A stretch of DNA of 64,000 nt from Desulfotignum sp. GTDB taxonomy: Bacteria > Desulfobacterota > Desulfobacteria > Desulfobacterales > Desulfobacteraceae. Both the position numbers and the translations under genes were made by a program. The stretch covers positions 17,200 through 81,199 of the forward strand of contig JAGYOW010000012.1 of the NCBI GenBank assembly GCA_018399285.1, read 5' to 3'. The notes below the pieces were generated by a model. It saw nothing but the letters and a program-made list of their open reading frames with translations, ran no database searches and was not told the DNA's origin. Position 1 is the first letter of the stretch. Every line of letters begins with the position of its first letter. Below, piece by piece: positions 20,597 through 32,084 of this stretch.

Positions 20597-21899
20597 TCAA
20601 TCCGGCCCCGGGTCTGCCCTAAAAAGGGTGGTCAGGTACGCCTGTTCAAACCGGTCTATGGCAGACTGCCGGGCTTTGGACAATGGGGTGCCGGTATCGT
20701 TGCCAGGATCAGAGTCATCCCCATCCGGCATGGTATCCAGCGGAAAACTCTGGGGCATGAGCAGGTCTGTCTGCTCCAGGATACAGGCCCGCTCCAGAAG
20801 ATTTTCCAGTTCCCGGATGTTGCCGGGCCAGTCATACCGCTGGAACCGGTCCATCACCATGGATGGATTCCGGTAATTTTTTTGCCGTATTTGATGTTCA
20901 GTTTTTTCAGAAACACCTCGATCAGACCGGGCAGATCCTCCAGCCGGTCCCGAAGTGCTGGAATTGTAATGGGAAACACGTTCAAACGGTAATACAGGTC
21001 TTTTCTGAATTGACCGGTCTGCACTAGATGGGATATCCGCATTGGTGGCGGCAATGATCCGGACATCTGCTTTCAGAAGTGTGTCACCGCCCACGCGGCT
21101 GTAAATACCGTCCTGGAGCACCTGCAGCAGTTTGATCTGGGCGGACGGGGTGATGGTGCCGATTTCATCCAGAAAAAGTCCCGCCCATGGCCATTTCGAA
21201 TTTTCCGGGTTTTCTGCGGTCCGCCCCGGTAAACGCGCCTTTTTCATGCCCGAACAGCTCACTTTCGATCAACGTGTCGAATGGCCCGCAATGGACTTCT
21301 ATAAACGGTTTGTCAAACCGCTGGCTGTGCCAGTGAATCAACCGGGCTGTCATGCCTTTGCCCGTGCCGGTATCGCCGAGCAGCAGCACGGTGGCAATGG
21401 TGGGAGCCACGGACCGGATGTTTTCATGCACTTTTTCATGTGCAGGTTTTGGGAGACAAGATCCATATCCCCAGGCCCGCGACTCAACACCAGTATTTCT
21501 TTCATGGGAGTTCCTTGTAAGCAATACTTGAACGATCGGTTTCACAGGCGTGAAACCGTTTTCAATCCGGATAAAAGTATTAACAGCCCCAACCGGTTCT
21601 GTCAATTACTGATTGCCGGCACTTTCTGGTGTGCATGTGGGGATCAGGCGGCTTCACCCGGGTTGGAAAGATGAAAATCCAGAACCTGAATGAGTTTTGG
21701 AACCCGTGCTGGTGGTCAATTTTCCCCTGACGGTCACGGTTTTTCGCAGATGCTGTAGCAAAGACCTGCCGGCACCGGTATCCGCCACCGTGACAATATC
21801 TTCATCAAATGTCACGATGGCGGTACCCAGAATTATACCGTTGGTATCCCAGGATGCAGGGATGACAATCCCTGTGATGGATGTGAGTTGATGTGCCAT
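20597..21899 (-). pseudogene. PAS-sigma54 interaction (NtrC-like) activator, frameshifted
   Basis: [73 protein letters not shown](I)PSS, RYDWPGNIRELENLLERACIL in several frames; PAS remnant upstream. Confidence 0.8.
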
Positions 21900-21960
21900 G
21901 CCCGGGACAATTGCAAATACCGGGCCAGTAAATAATCAGCCGGCAAATACCGGGCCGGGG

Positions 21961-23505
21961 CTATAATACGGCCTCCTCCTTGGGGGGATTGGCTTTAAGG
22001 TATTCCAGTCGGTTGAGGCCGTTGAGATAGGCCAGAGCCGATGCCGTGATAATGTCCGGATCCGCCCCTTTGCCCAATGCCACGACCCCGTCTTCCTTGA
22101 GCCGGACCGTCACTTCTCCCTGGGCGTCCGTGCCCTCGGTCAAAGCGGAAATGGTGAACCGCAGCAGCTCGGACTTGGTGTGGGTCAGCTTGGAAATAAT
22201 GTTGTACACCGCATCGATGGGACCCGTACCTTCCAAGGCGCCCTGCACCAGGCGGCCGTGGATCTTGAGCTGTACTGACGCTGTGGGGAACACGGTGGAT
22301 CCGGACAGCACATGGATATATTCCAGACTGAAGACCTCCGAGGTCCGCAACACCCCTTCATTGATCAACGCCTCGATGTCTTCGTCCAGGATCTGTTTTT
22401 TCCGGTCTGCCAGGTTTTTGAATTTCTGAAACACAAGATTGATCTCTTCATCCGACAAATCGTATCCCATGGATCGCACATGGGCAGCCAGGGCGTGCCG
22501 GCCGGAATGTTTGCCTAACACCAGGTTGTTTTTGGAAATGCCCACGGTTTCCGGTTTCATGATTTCATAGGTCATGGGATTTTTCAACACCCCGTCCTGG
22601 TGAATACCGGCTTCGTGGGCAAAGGCGTTGGCCCCCACAATGGCCCGGTTGGGCTGGATCAGGATTCCGGTGATCATGCTCACCAGGCGGCTGGTGGGAT
22701 AAATTCTTGTGGTGTCGATATTAGTGGTGTGGGTGAAAAAATTAGGCCTTGTTTTCAAAGACATCACCACCTCTTCCATGGAAGTGTTGCCGGCCCGTTC
22801 CCCGAGGCCGTTGATGGTCACCTCCACCTGGCGGGCCCCGTTCTGGATGGCGGCCAGGGTGTTGGCCGTGGCCAGGCCCAGATCATTGTGGCAGTGCACC
22901 GACAAAACCGCCTGGTCGATGTTGGCGGTGTTTTCAATCACATATGCCACCAGTTTTCCGAATTCTTCGGGTACGGCATATCCCACGGTATCCGGCAGGT
23001 TGATGGTGGTGGCCCCGGCATCGATGACGGATTCAAAGACCGTGCACAGAAAATCCGGGTCAGACCGGGACCCGTCTTCAGCGGAAAATTCCACGTTGGA
23101 CGTGAAAGACGCGGCCAGTTTCACGGATGCCACGGCCTGGTTCAGCACGTCAGCCGGTTCCATCTGCAGTTTGTATTTCATGTGCAGTTCCGAGGTGGCG
23201 ATAAAGGTGTGGATCCGGGGATTGACGGCATCTTTGACCGCATCCCATCCCCGGCGGATATCCGCTTCATTGGCCCGGCACAGGGCCGCCACCTGGGCTT
23301 TTTTCAGGTTTTCGGCAATTTTTTTCACTGCCTTGAAATCCCCGTCCGATGCTGCAGGAAACCCGGCCTCGATCACGTCCACTCCCAGCAGTTCCAGCTG
23401 GGTGGCAATGCGCAGTTTTTCCGCCTGGTTCATGCTGGCCCCCGGGGATTGTTCCCCGTCCCGCAGGGTGGTGTCAAAGATAATAATGTGTTTCTGATCG
23501 TTCAT
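21961..23505 (-). CDS. leuA: 2-isopropylmalate synthase
   Basis: IIFDTTLRDGEQSPGASMNQAEKLRIATQLELLGVDVIEAGFPAASDGD...; 514 aa. Confidence 0.92.
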   Translation of the reverse strand: MNDQKHIIIFDTTLRDGEQSPGASMNQAEKLRIATQLELLGVDVIEAGFPAASDGDFKAVKKIAENLKKAQVAALCRANEADIRRGWDAVKDAVNPRIHTFIATSELHMKYKLQMEPADVLNQAVASVKLAASFTSNVEFSAEDGSRSDPDFLCTVFESVIDAGATTINLPDTVGYAVPEEFGKLVAYVIENTANIDQAVLSVHCHNDLGLATANTLAAIQNGARQVEVTINGLGERAGNTSMEEVVMSLKTRPNFFTHTTNIDTTRIYPTSRLVSMITGILIQPNRAIVGANAFAHEAGIHQDGVLKNPMTYEIMKPETVGISKNNLVLGKHSGRHALAAHVRSMGYDLSDEEINLVFQKFKNLADRKKQILDEDIEALINEGVLRTSEVFSLEYIHVLSGSTVFPTASVQLKIHGRLVQGALEGTGPIDAVYNIISKLTHTKSELLRFTISALTEGTDAQGEVTVRLKEDGVVALGKGADPDIITASALAYLNGLNRLEYLKANPPKEEAVL

Positions 23506-23564
23506 GATGCTGTCCTTGTATGGGTGAAAATAAAATAATAAAAAATGGTCAGAATTCTGACAGG

Positions 23565-25156
23565 TTACAAAGTTGTCTGATGTTCTAAAGACAGTTTGTA
23601 CTGAAAACTGTCGGACAGGGCCTGCCAGGAGGCTTCGATAATATCTTCAGACACCCCGATGGTGGAGAAAATATTATCCGTGTCCCGGGATTCGATGAGC
23701 ACCCGGACCTTGGCGTCCGTGCCGTCGGACCCGTCGATCACCCGGACCTTGAAGTCCACCAGATGCATGTCATTGATCTGGGGATACATGGCGGACAATG
23801 CTTTTCTCAACGCGTTGTCCAAAGCGGACACAGGACCGTCTCCTTCGGCTGAGGTGATTTCCGTGGTTTTGCCCACCCGGATTTTAATCATGGCATGGGA
23901 ATAACAGGGTTTTTCCTTGTCTTTTTCCACCACCACCCGAAAGGATTCCAGGTCAAAATAGCTTTTGTACTGTTCCGTCAGCTTTTCCATGATCAGTTTA
24001 AGGGAGCCTTCCGCCGCGTCAAATTCGAATCCGTCATCTTCCAGATCCTTGATGGAAGCCACAATCTGCCGCTGCTTGACGGCATCATCCCCCAGGTCCA
24101 CACCCAGTTCCTCCGCCTTGTAGATGATATTGCTCTTTCCCGACTGTTCCGATACCAGGACCCGGCGGACATTGCCCACTTTTACCGGGTCCATGTGTTC
24201 ATAAGCTCTGGGATTTTTCATGATGGCGGACACATGGACTCCGCCTTTGTGGGCAAACGCACTTTTTCCCACAAAGGGCCGGGAATTGACCGGCGGCATA
24301 TTGGCGGTTTCCGACACAAACCGGGACAGGTTCAACAGTTTTTTTAAGTTGTCTTCAGACATGCAGTTTTTTTTCATCTTCACGGCCAGAATCGGGATGA
24401 TGGCTGTCAAGTCTGCATTGCCGCACCGTTCCCCATACCCGTTGATGGTGCCCTGAACCAGGGTGGCGCCTACGTGCACGGCATTGACGGCGTTGGCCAC
24501 AGCCATGGCGCAGTCATTATGGGTGTGGATGCCATAGCAGATGCCGGGCCGGTCTTTGAAGTGTTTCATGACCGAACGGATGATTTCCTCGATTTCACAG
24601 GGCAAAGATCCGCCGTTGGTGTCACACAGCACCAGGGTCCGGGTGCCGCCGTCCAGGGCCGCTTCCAGGGTATCCAGCGTATATTGCCGGTTGGCTTTGT
24701 ACCCGTCGAAAAAATGCTCGGCATCATACATCACCTCCGGCCTGATCCAGCAGATACGCCACACTTTCCTGATCATTTTCAAGTTTTCTTCCAGGGAGTT
24801 GTCCATGATTTCATTGACGTGCAGGTCCCAGGATTTGCCGAAAATCGTGATCACGGGCGCACCCGAGTCAATCAGGGCCGCCAGGTTGCCATCTTTGTCA
24901 CATGAGATGCCCGGTCGCCTTGTGGCACCGAATGCCGCCACCTTTGCCTGTTTGAATGTGATTTTGGCCAGTTCAAAGAAATGGGCGGCCCCGGGTTGGA
25001 ACCGGGCCATCCGCCTTCGATGTAGTGAATGCCGGCATCATCCAGCCGTTTGGCAATCTTTACCTTGTCTTCCGGAGAAAAAAAGATATTTTCCCCCTGC
25101 ATGCCGTCTCTTAACGTGGTGTCGTATAATTGACCGATTCCATTGTTATTTCCCAT
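23565..25156 (-). CDS. cimA: (R)-citramalate synthase, interrupted by a one-base frameshift near 25005
   Basis: [56 protein letters not shown] in one frame, [27 protein letters not shown]... in the next; break in a G-run. Confidence 0.85.
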
Positions 25157-25658
25157 CTTCTCCTGGGGCAATGGCCCCGGTACTGGCGATTTCAACGATT
25201 CCCATGGGTTTGACCAAAGACAAAATGCCTCGTGTTTGCCGCTGTCACCGGAAATTTCAATGGTGTAGTGGGCATGGCCCACATCCACCACCCGGCACCG
25301 GAAAATATCCACAATGCGCAGAATCTCCGCCCGCTTTTCCGGGTTGGCATGCACCTTGACCAGGGCCAGCTGCCGTTCCACATATTTTTTCCGTGAGATC
25401 GGTCACCGTGATCACGTTGATGAGCTTGTGCAGCTGTTTTTTGATCTGCTCGATGGTCTGGGCGTCACAGGTGGTGGCCATGGTGATTCTGGAGACCACG
25501 GGATCATCCGTGGTGGCCACGCTCAAAGAGTCGATGTTGAACCCTCTGCCGGAAAACAGACCGGCGATCCGGGACAGCACACCGGGTTCATTGTCCACAA
25601 GAATCGACAATAAATATCTGCTGGTTTCCATTGGTGTTTCCTTTACTGTGTGTATCAT
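25146..25658 (-). CDS. ilvN: Acetolactate synthase small subunit, with two apparent frameshifts
   Basis: [50 protein letters not shown] / [52 protein letters not shown] / [22 protein letters not shown]. Confidence 0.85.
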
Positions 25659-25661
25659 TTT

Positions 25662-27367
25662 TTATACCAGAAGCATATCTGTGATGGCACCACCGGCCGG
25701 CACCATGGGGTAGACGGACTCTTCTTTTTCCACCACAAAATCCATGATCACGGTGCCCGGAGTTTCCAGCCCTTTTTCAGGGTCTCTTCCACACAGGCCG
25801 GGTCTGTGCACCGGAACCCGGTGGCCCCGTATGCGTCGGCCAGTTTGACAAAATCAGGCGCGTTTTCAATGTTGGTGCAGGCATAGGCTTTGTTGTAGAA
25901 CAGTTCCTGCCATTGCCGCACCATGCCTAAAAACCGGTTGTTAAGAATCACGATCTTGACATCCAGGCAGTTTTCCACGGCTGTCAGCTCCTGGATGTTC
26001 ATCTGGATGGACCCGTCCCCGGCCACATCCACCACCAGTTTGTCCGGACAGGCCGCTTTGGCGCCGATGGCAGCCGGCAGGCCGAATCCCATGACCCCTA
26101 ATCCGCCGGAAGTGATGAAATGGTTGGGCCGGTCAAAGTGATAATACTGGGCCGCCCACATCTGGTTCTGTCCCACTTCCGTGGTGATGATGGCCTGGCC
26201 CCGGGTGATTTCCCACAGCTTTTCCACCACAAACTGAGGTTTGATCACATCGGTTTTTTGTCTGTATTTCAAGGGCATGGTCTGCTTCCACTGGTCGATC
26301 TGTGCCAGCCAGACATCCCGGTCCACGGCCAGGTCTTTGGGGGCCTGTTTTTCCATGAGCGTGAGAATATGTTCCAGCGTGGTTTTACAGTCCCCCACAA
26401 TGGGGCACTGCACCTCGATATTCTTGTGAATGGAGGTGGGGTCGATATCGATCTGAATGATATCTGCATGGGGTGCAAACTTGCTGATATTTCCCGTGAC
26501 CCGGTCATCAAACCGGACCCCCACGGCAATGATCAGATCCGAGTGTCCGATGCTCATGTTGGCCCGGAATGTGCCGTGCATGCCCAGCATGCCCAGCCAC
26601 AAAGGATCCGTGCCCGGAAACGCCCCCAGTCCCATCAAAGAGGTGGTCACGGGGATCTGTGCCATTTGGGCCAGCCGGGTGATCTGTTCTGATGCCCGGG
26701 ACAGGATCACCCCGCCGCCGGCAAACACCACAGGCCGTCTGGCCGCCTGGATCATTTCCACCACCTTGTGGATCTGTTTTTTGTTGGGTTTGTAATTGGG
26801 TTTATAGGATCTGAGGTTGGGTTCATCCGGCAGGGTGAACTCGATTTCGGCCTGGAGAATATCCTTGGGCAGATCCACCAGCACGGGGCCGGGACGGCCG
26901 GACCGGGCGATGAAAAACGCCTCCTGGATGGTGGCGGCCAGTTTGTCCGGGTCTTTGACCAGGTAGTTGTGTTTGGTGCAGGGCCGGGTGATGCCCACGA
27001 TGTCCACTTCCTGGAACGCGTCATTGCCGATGAGCCCGGTGGGCACCTGGCCGCAGAACACCACCATGGGAATGGAGTCGGCATGGGCCGATGCCAGGCC
27101 CGTGACTGTGTTGGTGGCCCCGGGTCCCGAGGTCACCAGGGCCACCCCTGTGGTCTGGTGGGCCCGGGAATAGGCGTCGGCCGCGTGAACCGCACCCTGT
27201 TCATGGCGGACCAGGATATGGCGCAGGTCATCATGCCGGACGATTTCATCATGGATATCAATGGTGGCACCGCCGGGATATCCGAATATGGTGTCAACTC
27301 CCTGGGTTTTGATCATTTTCACCAGGATTTGTGCCCCTGTCAGTTTCATTGTGTTCTCCTGTGTCAT
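25662..27367 (-). CDS. ilvB: Acetolactate synthase large subunit; C-terminus frameshifted near 25770
   Basis: MKLTGAQILVKMIKTQGVDTIFGYPGGATIDIHD...; tail MDFVVEKEESVYPMVPAGGAITDMLLV in another frame. Confidence 0.92.
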
Positions 27368-27393
27368 TCTATATGAAAGTGTTACGTATTGAA

Positions 27394-27428
27394 GTTTTAA
27401 GTTTTAAGTTTTAAGTGTTAAGTGTTAA
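27394..27428. repeat. Heptamer tandem repeat (agtttta)3(agtgtta)2
   Basis: Five contiguous 7-bp units between ilvB and ilvD. Confidence 0.9.
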
Positions 27429-27486
27429 GCGGATACCTGACTGGTTATACTGTCATCATCCGGGGTGGTTTCCCGGGCCACGGGGG

Positions 27487-29154
27487 TTATTCAATAATGG
27501 CTCCCTGGGCCGCGGATGATACCTGGCGGGCATATCGGGCCATGTAGCCTGTTTTGATTTTGGGTTCCGGTTTGACCCATCGGGCCTGCCGTTCCCGGAT
27601 CTCATCTTCGGGTACCATCAGTTCAATGGTTTTGGCCGGGATATCGATGCGGATGATGTCGTTTTCATTGATCATGGCAATGGTTCCGCCGTCGGCCGCT
27701 TCCGGAGACACATGGCCGATGCAGGCCCCTTTGGTGCCGCCGGAAAACCGGCCGTCCGTGATCAAGGCACAGGCCGCCCCCAGGCCCATGCCGGCAATGG
27801 CTGAGGTCGGGGTGAGCATTTCCCGCATGCCAGGCCCTCCGGCAGGGCCTTCATACCGGATCACCACCACATCTCCGGCATTGATTTTCCCGCCCAGAAT
27901 GGCCTCGGTGGCGGCTTCTTCCGTGTCAAACACCCGGGCCGGGCCCTGGTGCATCATCATCTCGTCCACCACAGCCGACTGCTTGACCACACACCCGTCC
28001 GGGGCCAGGTTTCCGAACAAAACAGCCAGACCGCCCTGGACATGATAGGGATCACTGACAGGCCGGATCACGGCCCGGTCTTTGATTGCCACGGAAGAAA
28101 GGTTTTCTGCCAGATTTTTTCCCGTGGCCGTGAGGCAACCGGTGTCCAGCAGGGAGTGGTCGGCCAGGGTTTTCATGACCGCAGGAATGCCGCCGGCCCG
28201 GTCCAGATCCTGAATATGGTCGGGACCGCCCGGGCTCAACGAGCAGATATGCGGGGTTTTTCCACTGACCTGGTTGATCACGGACAGATCCATCGGGGTG
28301 CCGGCTTCATGGGCGATGGCGGTCAGATGCAGCACCGTGTTGGTGGAACAGCCCAAAGCCATGTCCACAGTCAGCGCGTTCATAAACGCCTGTTTTGTCA
28401 TGATTTTATCCGGGGTGATCCCCTGTTCCAGCAGCGCCATGATCTGGATGCCGGTTTCCTTGGCCAGGCGGATACGCCGGGACATGGGGGCCGGGATGGT
28501 GCCGTTGCCGGGCAAAGCCATACCCAGAGCTTCGGTGAGGCAGTTCATGGAATTGGCCGTGAACATCCCGGCGCAGGACCCGCAGGTGGGGCAGGCGCAG
28601 TCTTCCACGGCAGCCAGGTCCGCCTCGGTCATGCGGCCGCCCCGGACTGCGCCCACGGCCTCGAACACGGACACCAGATCGATTTTTTTTGTCTGGTCTT
28701 TGGGATCCAGTCCGGCCAGCATGGGGCCGCCGCTGATGAAAATGGCCGGAATGTTGAGCCTTGCCGCCGCCATGAGCATGCCGGGGACGATTTTGTCACA
28801 GTTGGGCACCATGACAATGGCATCAAAGGGGTGGGCTGTGGCTGTCACCTCGATGGAGTCGGCGATCAGTTCCCGGGAGGCCAGGGAATAGTGCATGCCC
28901 TTGTGGTTCATGGCAATGCCGTCACACACACCGATGGTGGAAAACTCCATGGGAGTGCCTCCGGCCATGGAGATGCCGGATTTGACGGCCGCCACCAGGG
29001 TGTCCAGGTGCATGTGTCCGGGAATGAGCTCATTGGCGGCATTGGCAATGCCGATCAATGGCTGACGGATTTCTCTGTCCGTGTAGCCCAGGGCCTTCAT
29101 CAGGCTCCGGTGGGGGGCTCTTTCCACCCCTTTGGTTGCAATGTGGCTGCGCAT
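27487..29154 (-). CDS. ilvD: Dihydroxy-acid dehydratase
   Basis: 555 aa; [56 protein letters not shown]. Confidence 0.95.
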   Translation of the reverse strand: MRSHIATKGVERAPHRSLMKALGYTDREIRQPLIGIANAANELIPGHMHLDTLVAAVKSGISMAGGTPMEFSTIGVCDGIAMNHKGMHYSLASRELIADSIEVTATAHPFDAIVMVPNCDKIVPGMLMAAARLNIPAIFISGGPMLAGLDPKDQTKKIDLVSVFEAVGAVRGGRMTEADLAAVEDCACPTCGSCAGMFTANSMNCLTEALGMALPGNGTIPAPMSRRIRLAKETGIQIMALLEQGITPDKIMTKQAFMNALTVDMALGCSTNTVLHLTAIAHEAGTPMDLSVINQVSGKTPHICSLSPGGPDHIQDLDRAGGIPAVMKTLADHSLLDTGCLTATGKNLAENLSSVAIKDRAVIRPVSDPYHVQGGLAVLFGNLAPDGCVVKQSAVVDEMMMHQGPARVFDTEEAATEAILGGKINAGDVVVIRYEGPAGGPGMREMLTPTSAIAGMGLGAACALITDGRFSGGTKGACIGHVSPEAADGGTIAMINENDIIRIDIPAKTIELMVPEDEIRERQARWVKPEPKIKTGYMARYARQVSSAAQGAIIE

Positions 29155-29172
29155 ATGTTTCTCCTTAAAAGC

Positions 29173-29217
29173 AAAAAAGCCGTTATCTGCCCCCCTCGGG
29201 GCTGATAACGGCTTTTA
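29173..29217 (-). terminator. Attenuator terminator upstream of ilvD
   Basis: Stem agccgttatc (29178-29187)/gataacggct (29204-29213) plus inner GC pairs, followed by a T-run on the minus strand. Confidence 0.88.
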
Positions 29218-29239
29218 ACTTGTCAATTGGTTTATGCCA

Positions 29240-29329
29240 CTAGGAGCCCCGTCGTCTGGAGGTGTCAATAATCACCTCCACGATAATAATGAGGACTACC
29301 AGTAGTATGCTTGTCAATTCGGGTGTCAT
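29240..29329 (-). CDS. ilv leader peptide (29 aa) for attenuation
   Basis: ATG...TAG encodes MTPELTSILLVVLIIIVEVIIDTSRRRGS; 13 of 14 residues from I8 to I21 are Ile/Leu/Val; sits between a promoter and the terminator hairpin. Confidence 0.82.
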   Translation of the reverse strand: MTPELTSILLVVLIIIVEVIIDTSRRRGS

Positions 29330-29358
29330 GTCATATTCACTTTGTTTAAAGTTAATTC

Positions 29359-29385
29359 ATTATATATAAATTTATGACCTGTCAA
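29359..29385 (-). promoter_or_regulatory. Promoter of ilv leader/operon
   Basis: Minus strand TTGACA (29385-29380) and TATAAT (29364-29359); spacer 15 nt, alternative -10 one to two bases further. Confidence 0.65.
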
Positions 29386-29414
29386 CAAAAAAATAGATCA
29401 GAGGCTATTTTATA

Positions 29415-30188
29415 TCACAGGGCGTTGTTTTTATCCACGCCCACATGGTTGATGCTCGATGCCATGTACCCGGCCCCGAACCCGTTGTCAATGTTGACCA
29501 CGGCAATATTGGAGGCACAGGAATTGAGCATGCCCAACAGCGCGGTCATCCCCCCGAAGCTGGTGCCGTACCCGATACTGGTGGGAACCGCAATGACCGG
29601 CGCTCCCACCATGCCCGCCACCACGGAGGGCAGGGCACCTTCCATGCCCGCAACCACAATGATCACCCCGGCATTCCGGATCATCTCTTTGTGGGCGAAC
29701 AGCCGGTGGATGCCGGCCACGCCCACGTCAAACAGGGTGTCGACCCGGTTGCCCATGGCCCGGGCCGTCAGGGCCGCTTCTTCTGCCACGGGAATGTCCG
29801 AGGTGCCCGCGGTGATGACCAGGATGGTGCCGGTCCCGGTAATATCCGGCGCGGTTTTCTGAATCCGCAAAAGCCGGGCATCCGGAAAATACGCGGCATT
29901 CTCAAAATGCGCCACAAGCGGGTCTGCTGTGGTCGGATCGATACGGGTCACCAGGATCACGTTTTCTTTTGGCACCATTTTTTCCAGGATCCCGGCAATC
30001 TGTTCCCGGGTCTTGCCCAGGCCGAAGATCACTTCGGGAAACCCTTTGCGCAACGAGCGGTGATGGTCGATCCGGGCATATTCAAGGGATTCGAATGTCA
30101 GATCGGACAGCTGTTTTTCAGCGTCTGTGACAGTGGTCCGGCCGTTTGACACTTCTGAGAGCAGCCGGGTCAGGTCCTGGGGGGTCAT
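29415..30188 (-). CDS. larB: LarB-family (PurE-like) nickel-pincer cofactor biosynthesis carboxylase
   Basis: MTPQDLTRLLSEVSNGRTTVTDAE...LTFESLEYARIDHHRSLRKGFPEVIFGLGKT...ITAGTSDIPVAEEAALTA...GVAGIHRL...VVAGMEGALPSVVAG...VPTSIGYGTSFGG. Confidence 0.88.
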   Translation of the reverse strand: MTPQDLTRLLSEVSNGRTTVTDAEKQLSDLTFESLEYARIDHHRSLRKGFPEVIFGLGKTREQIAGILEKMVPKENVILVTRIDPTTADPLVAHFENAAYFPDARLLRIQKTAPDITGTGTILVITAGTSDIPVAEEAALTARAMGNRVDTLFDVGVAGIHRLFAHKEMIRNAGVIIVVAGMEGALPSVVAGMVGAPVIAVPTSIGYGTSFGGMTALLGMLNSCASNIAVVNIDNGFGAGYMASSINHVGVDKNNAL

Positions 30189-30260
30189 GAAAAATTCCTT
30201 TGCAGGTGCGGGTTTTTGTTGGCCCATAAATATCATCGGCCTGCAAATTCCGTCAAGAAT

Positions 30261-30640
30261 TTAAATCAGGATAGATGTCACAGGCGATTTGGCCGCCTTT
30301 TGAATCAGGGCAAGGGCCTGCTTTAATTCTGCTGCATTTTCTTCAAAGCGCTTCTGGTTGAGGGCATAGCCCTGAATCAAATAGGTCTCGTAACCGCTGT
30401 GTGGCCCACCTGCCACGCACGCATCATGTTAAAAACAATATCATTTGGTTCGACAAGGTTATATTTGGTTTTGTCCTCGGATTCTATAATGATGTGTTTC
30501 ATGTACAAGATGACCAGTGATACGGGTTTCAATTTTTTTGAAGACAAAAGCACACCGTACACCAGTACAAGGTAAATCAGTGCTGCAAAACAAAAACAGT
30601 TCTCAGAACGCAATGTCCTGGCAGTGCGACTCTTGCCACA
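30261..30640 (-). pseudogene. Type I restriction specificity subunit (HsdS-like) remnant
   Basis: YNLVEPNDIVFNMMRAWQVGHTAV plus tail KRFEENAAELKQALALIQKAAKSPVTSILI. Confidence 0.5.
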
Positions 30641-30669
30641 CTGTTATATCCATCAGCGTAATGATGGAC

Positions 30670-31165
30670 ACAAGGGAGGATGCTCAAGCAGGAATACCAC
30701 TTCATTGGTATAGGCAGGCCATGCGATTCGAATTGCAGCCGGCATGATTATCCGCCTGTAAAGTTTAATACCGGACATTCCGCAGGCCCGTGCAGCCTCG
30801 ATTTCTCCGGGAAAGAGACACCTTTCGATTCCTTTCTCCTCTTCCAAAAATTTCTCCGCATAAGCGCGGTGTTGAGGGTAAGGGTGAGTACTGCACAAAA
30901 ATATGCTTCTTGAAAAGAGGCCAGGCCGATCTGGGAAAAGAAATCCTGAAATTGCCCGGAGCCATAGTAAATTAAAAAAGAGTTGAACCAGAAGTGGCGT
31001 GCCCCCTGAAATAGAAATTGAAACCGTAAACCGCATCCAGACAAAGGGGTTTTTAGGACACCCGCATAATCGATAGAACAATGGCAAGTGCAAAATCCGA
31101 TGGCCACACTGATGGCGGTTATTTCAACAGTAATCGCAATCCCTTTGGCAAACTTGGGCAACCGT
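30670..31165 (-). pseudogene. Polar amino-acid ABC transporter permease remnant
   Basis: RACGMSGIKLYRRIIMPAAIRIAWPAYTNEVVFLL in a decayed minus-strand frame. Confidence 0.6.
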
Positions 31166-31269
31166 CAATTATAACCCTATGTCGAGGAAATCCATATGCT
31201 TGGTCCTATTCTCTTCTTACACCGCGTTTGCACGTTTTCCGCCCATTGCTGAAGACAAGGGATAAAATC

Positions 31270-31881
31270 GCTATCAAAAGATAAATAAGCGATGCCATAA
31301 AACAGCTAAACGGTTTTCTGTAGTCTGGCAGCGACATCCGCGTTTCTCATCACCCTGGAAGCTGATTACGGATATGAGGGCGGTTTTGCCTTGATCAGCA
31401 CCATCCATATTCCCCACAGCTTCGGGATAGCGAATCGCCACATCTGGGGTATCTGGATCCGCCGGAATGAAAGCAACGGACTCATTCCGCAGGCCCTTGC
31501 CGCTTCAAGCTGGCCCCTGATACCGCCACGAACGCTCCCGGAAAACCTCAGTGGCAAACGCACCGTAAAATAAAACCAATGGTCATGCTTCCGGCGAAAA
31601 AGGGGTTGAGGTCAACATATATCACGTCCCAGCATTGCTGCGAAATCCTGATAAGAGTGGGACCACCGTAGTAAACCAGAAGGATCAGCACCAGTTCGGG
31701 TATCCCTCTCTATTACAGTGGTATAGAGACCTGCTGTAAAACCGAGTATCCAAATTTTTGAAAGTTTGAATAACGCGGCAATCAGGCCGAGTGAAAGCGC
31801 AATCACCATCGAGAACAATCTGACCTTTGAGGTCAGCAGACCCTCCAACAGTAAATGGCCGTAACCTTCCAGATCAAACAC
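31270..31881 (-). pseudogene. Second polar amino-acid ABC transporter permease remnant
   Basis: LEAARACGMSPLLSFRRIQIPQMWRFAIPKLWGIWMVLIKA; LLEGLLTSKVRLFSMVIALSLGLIAALFKLS. Confidence 0.6.
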
Positions 31882-32084
31882 TATCCAAGCACTCCTGCCT
31901 CAATAGAATTACACCAGATTGGAAAAAGGAACATTCTTGTAATCTTCCGATTCAGGCTTACCAAAATGTATGGCGCGCCCTCGTCCTCTATGATGCCTTT
32001 ATCAAGGAATATCACGTGGAGGAGACCTCTTGCAAACCCCATTTCGTGGGTGGCCATGCACCATTGTGCGGCCTTCCTTACAAG

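Noticed and set aside
22600-23538. 312-aa and 262-aa plus-strand ORFs antisense to leuA
   Set aside because: Shadow ORFs of a conserved gene
27949-29205. 418-aa plus-strand ORF antisense to ilvD
   Set aside because: Shadow ORF, low-complexity H/G/Q-rich translation
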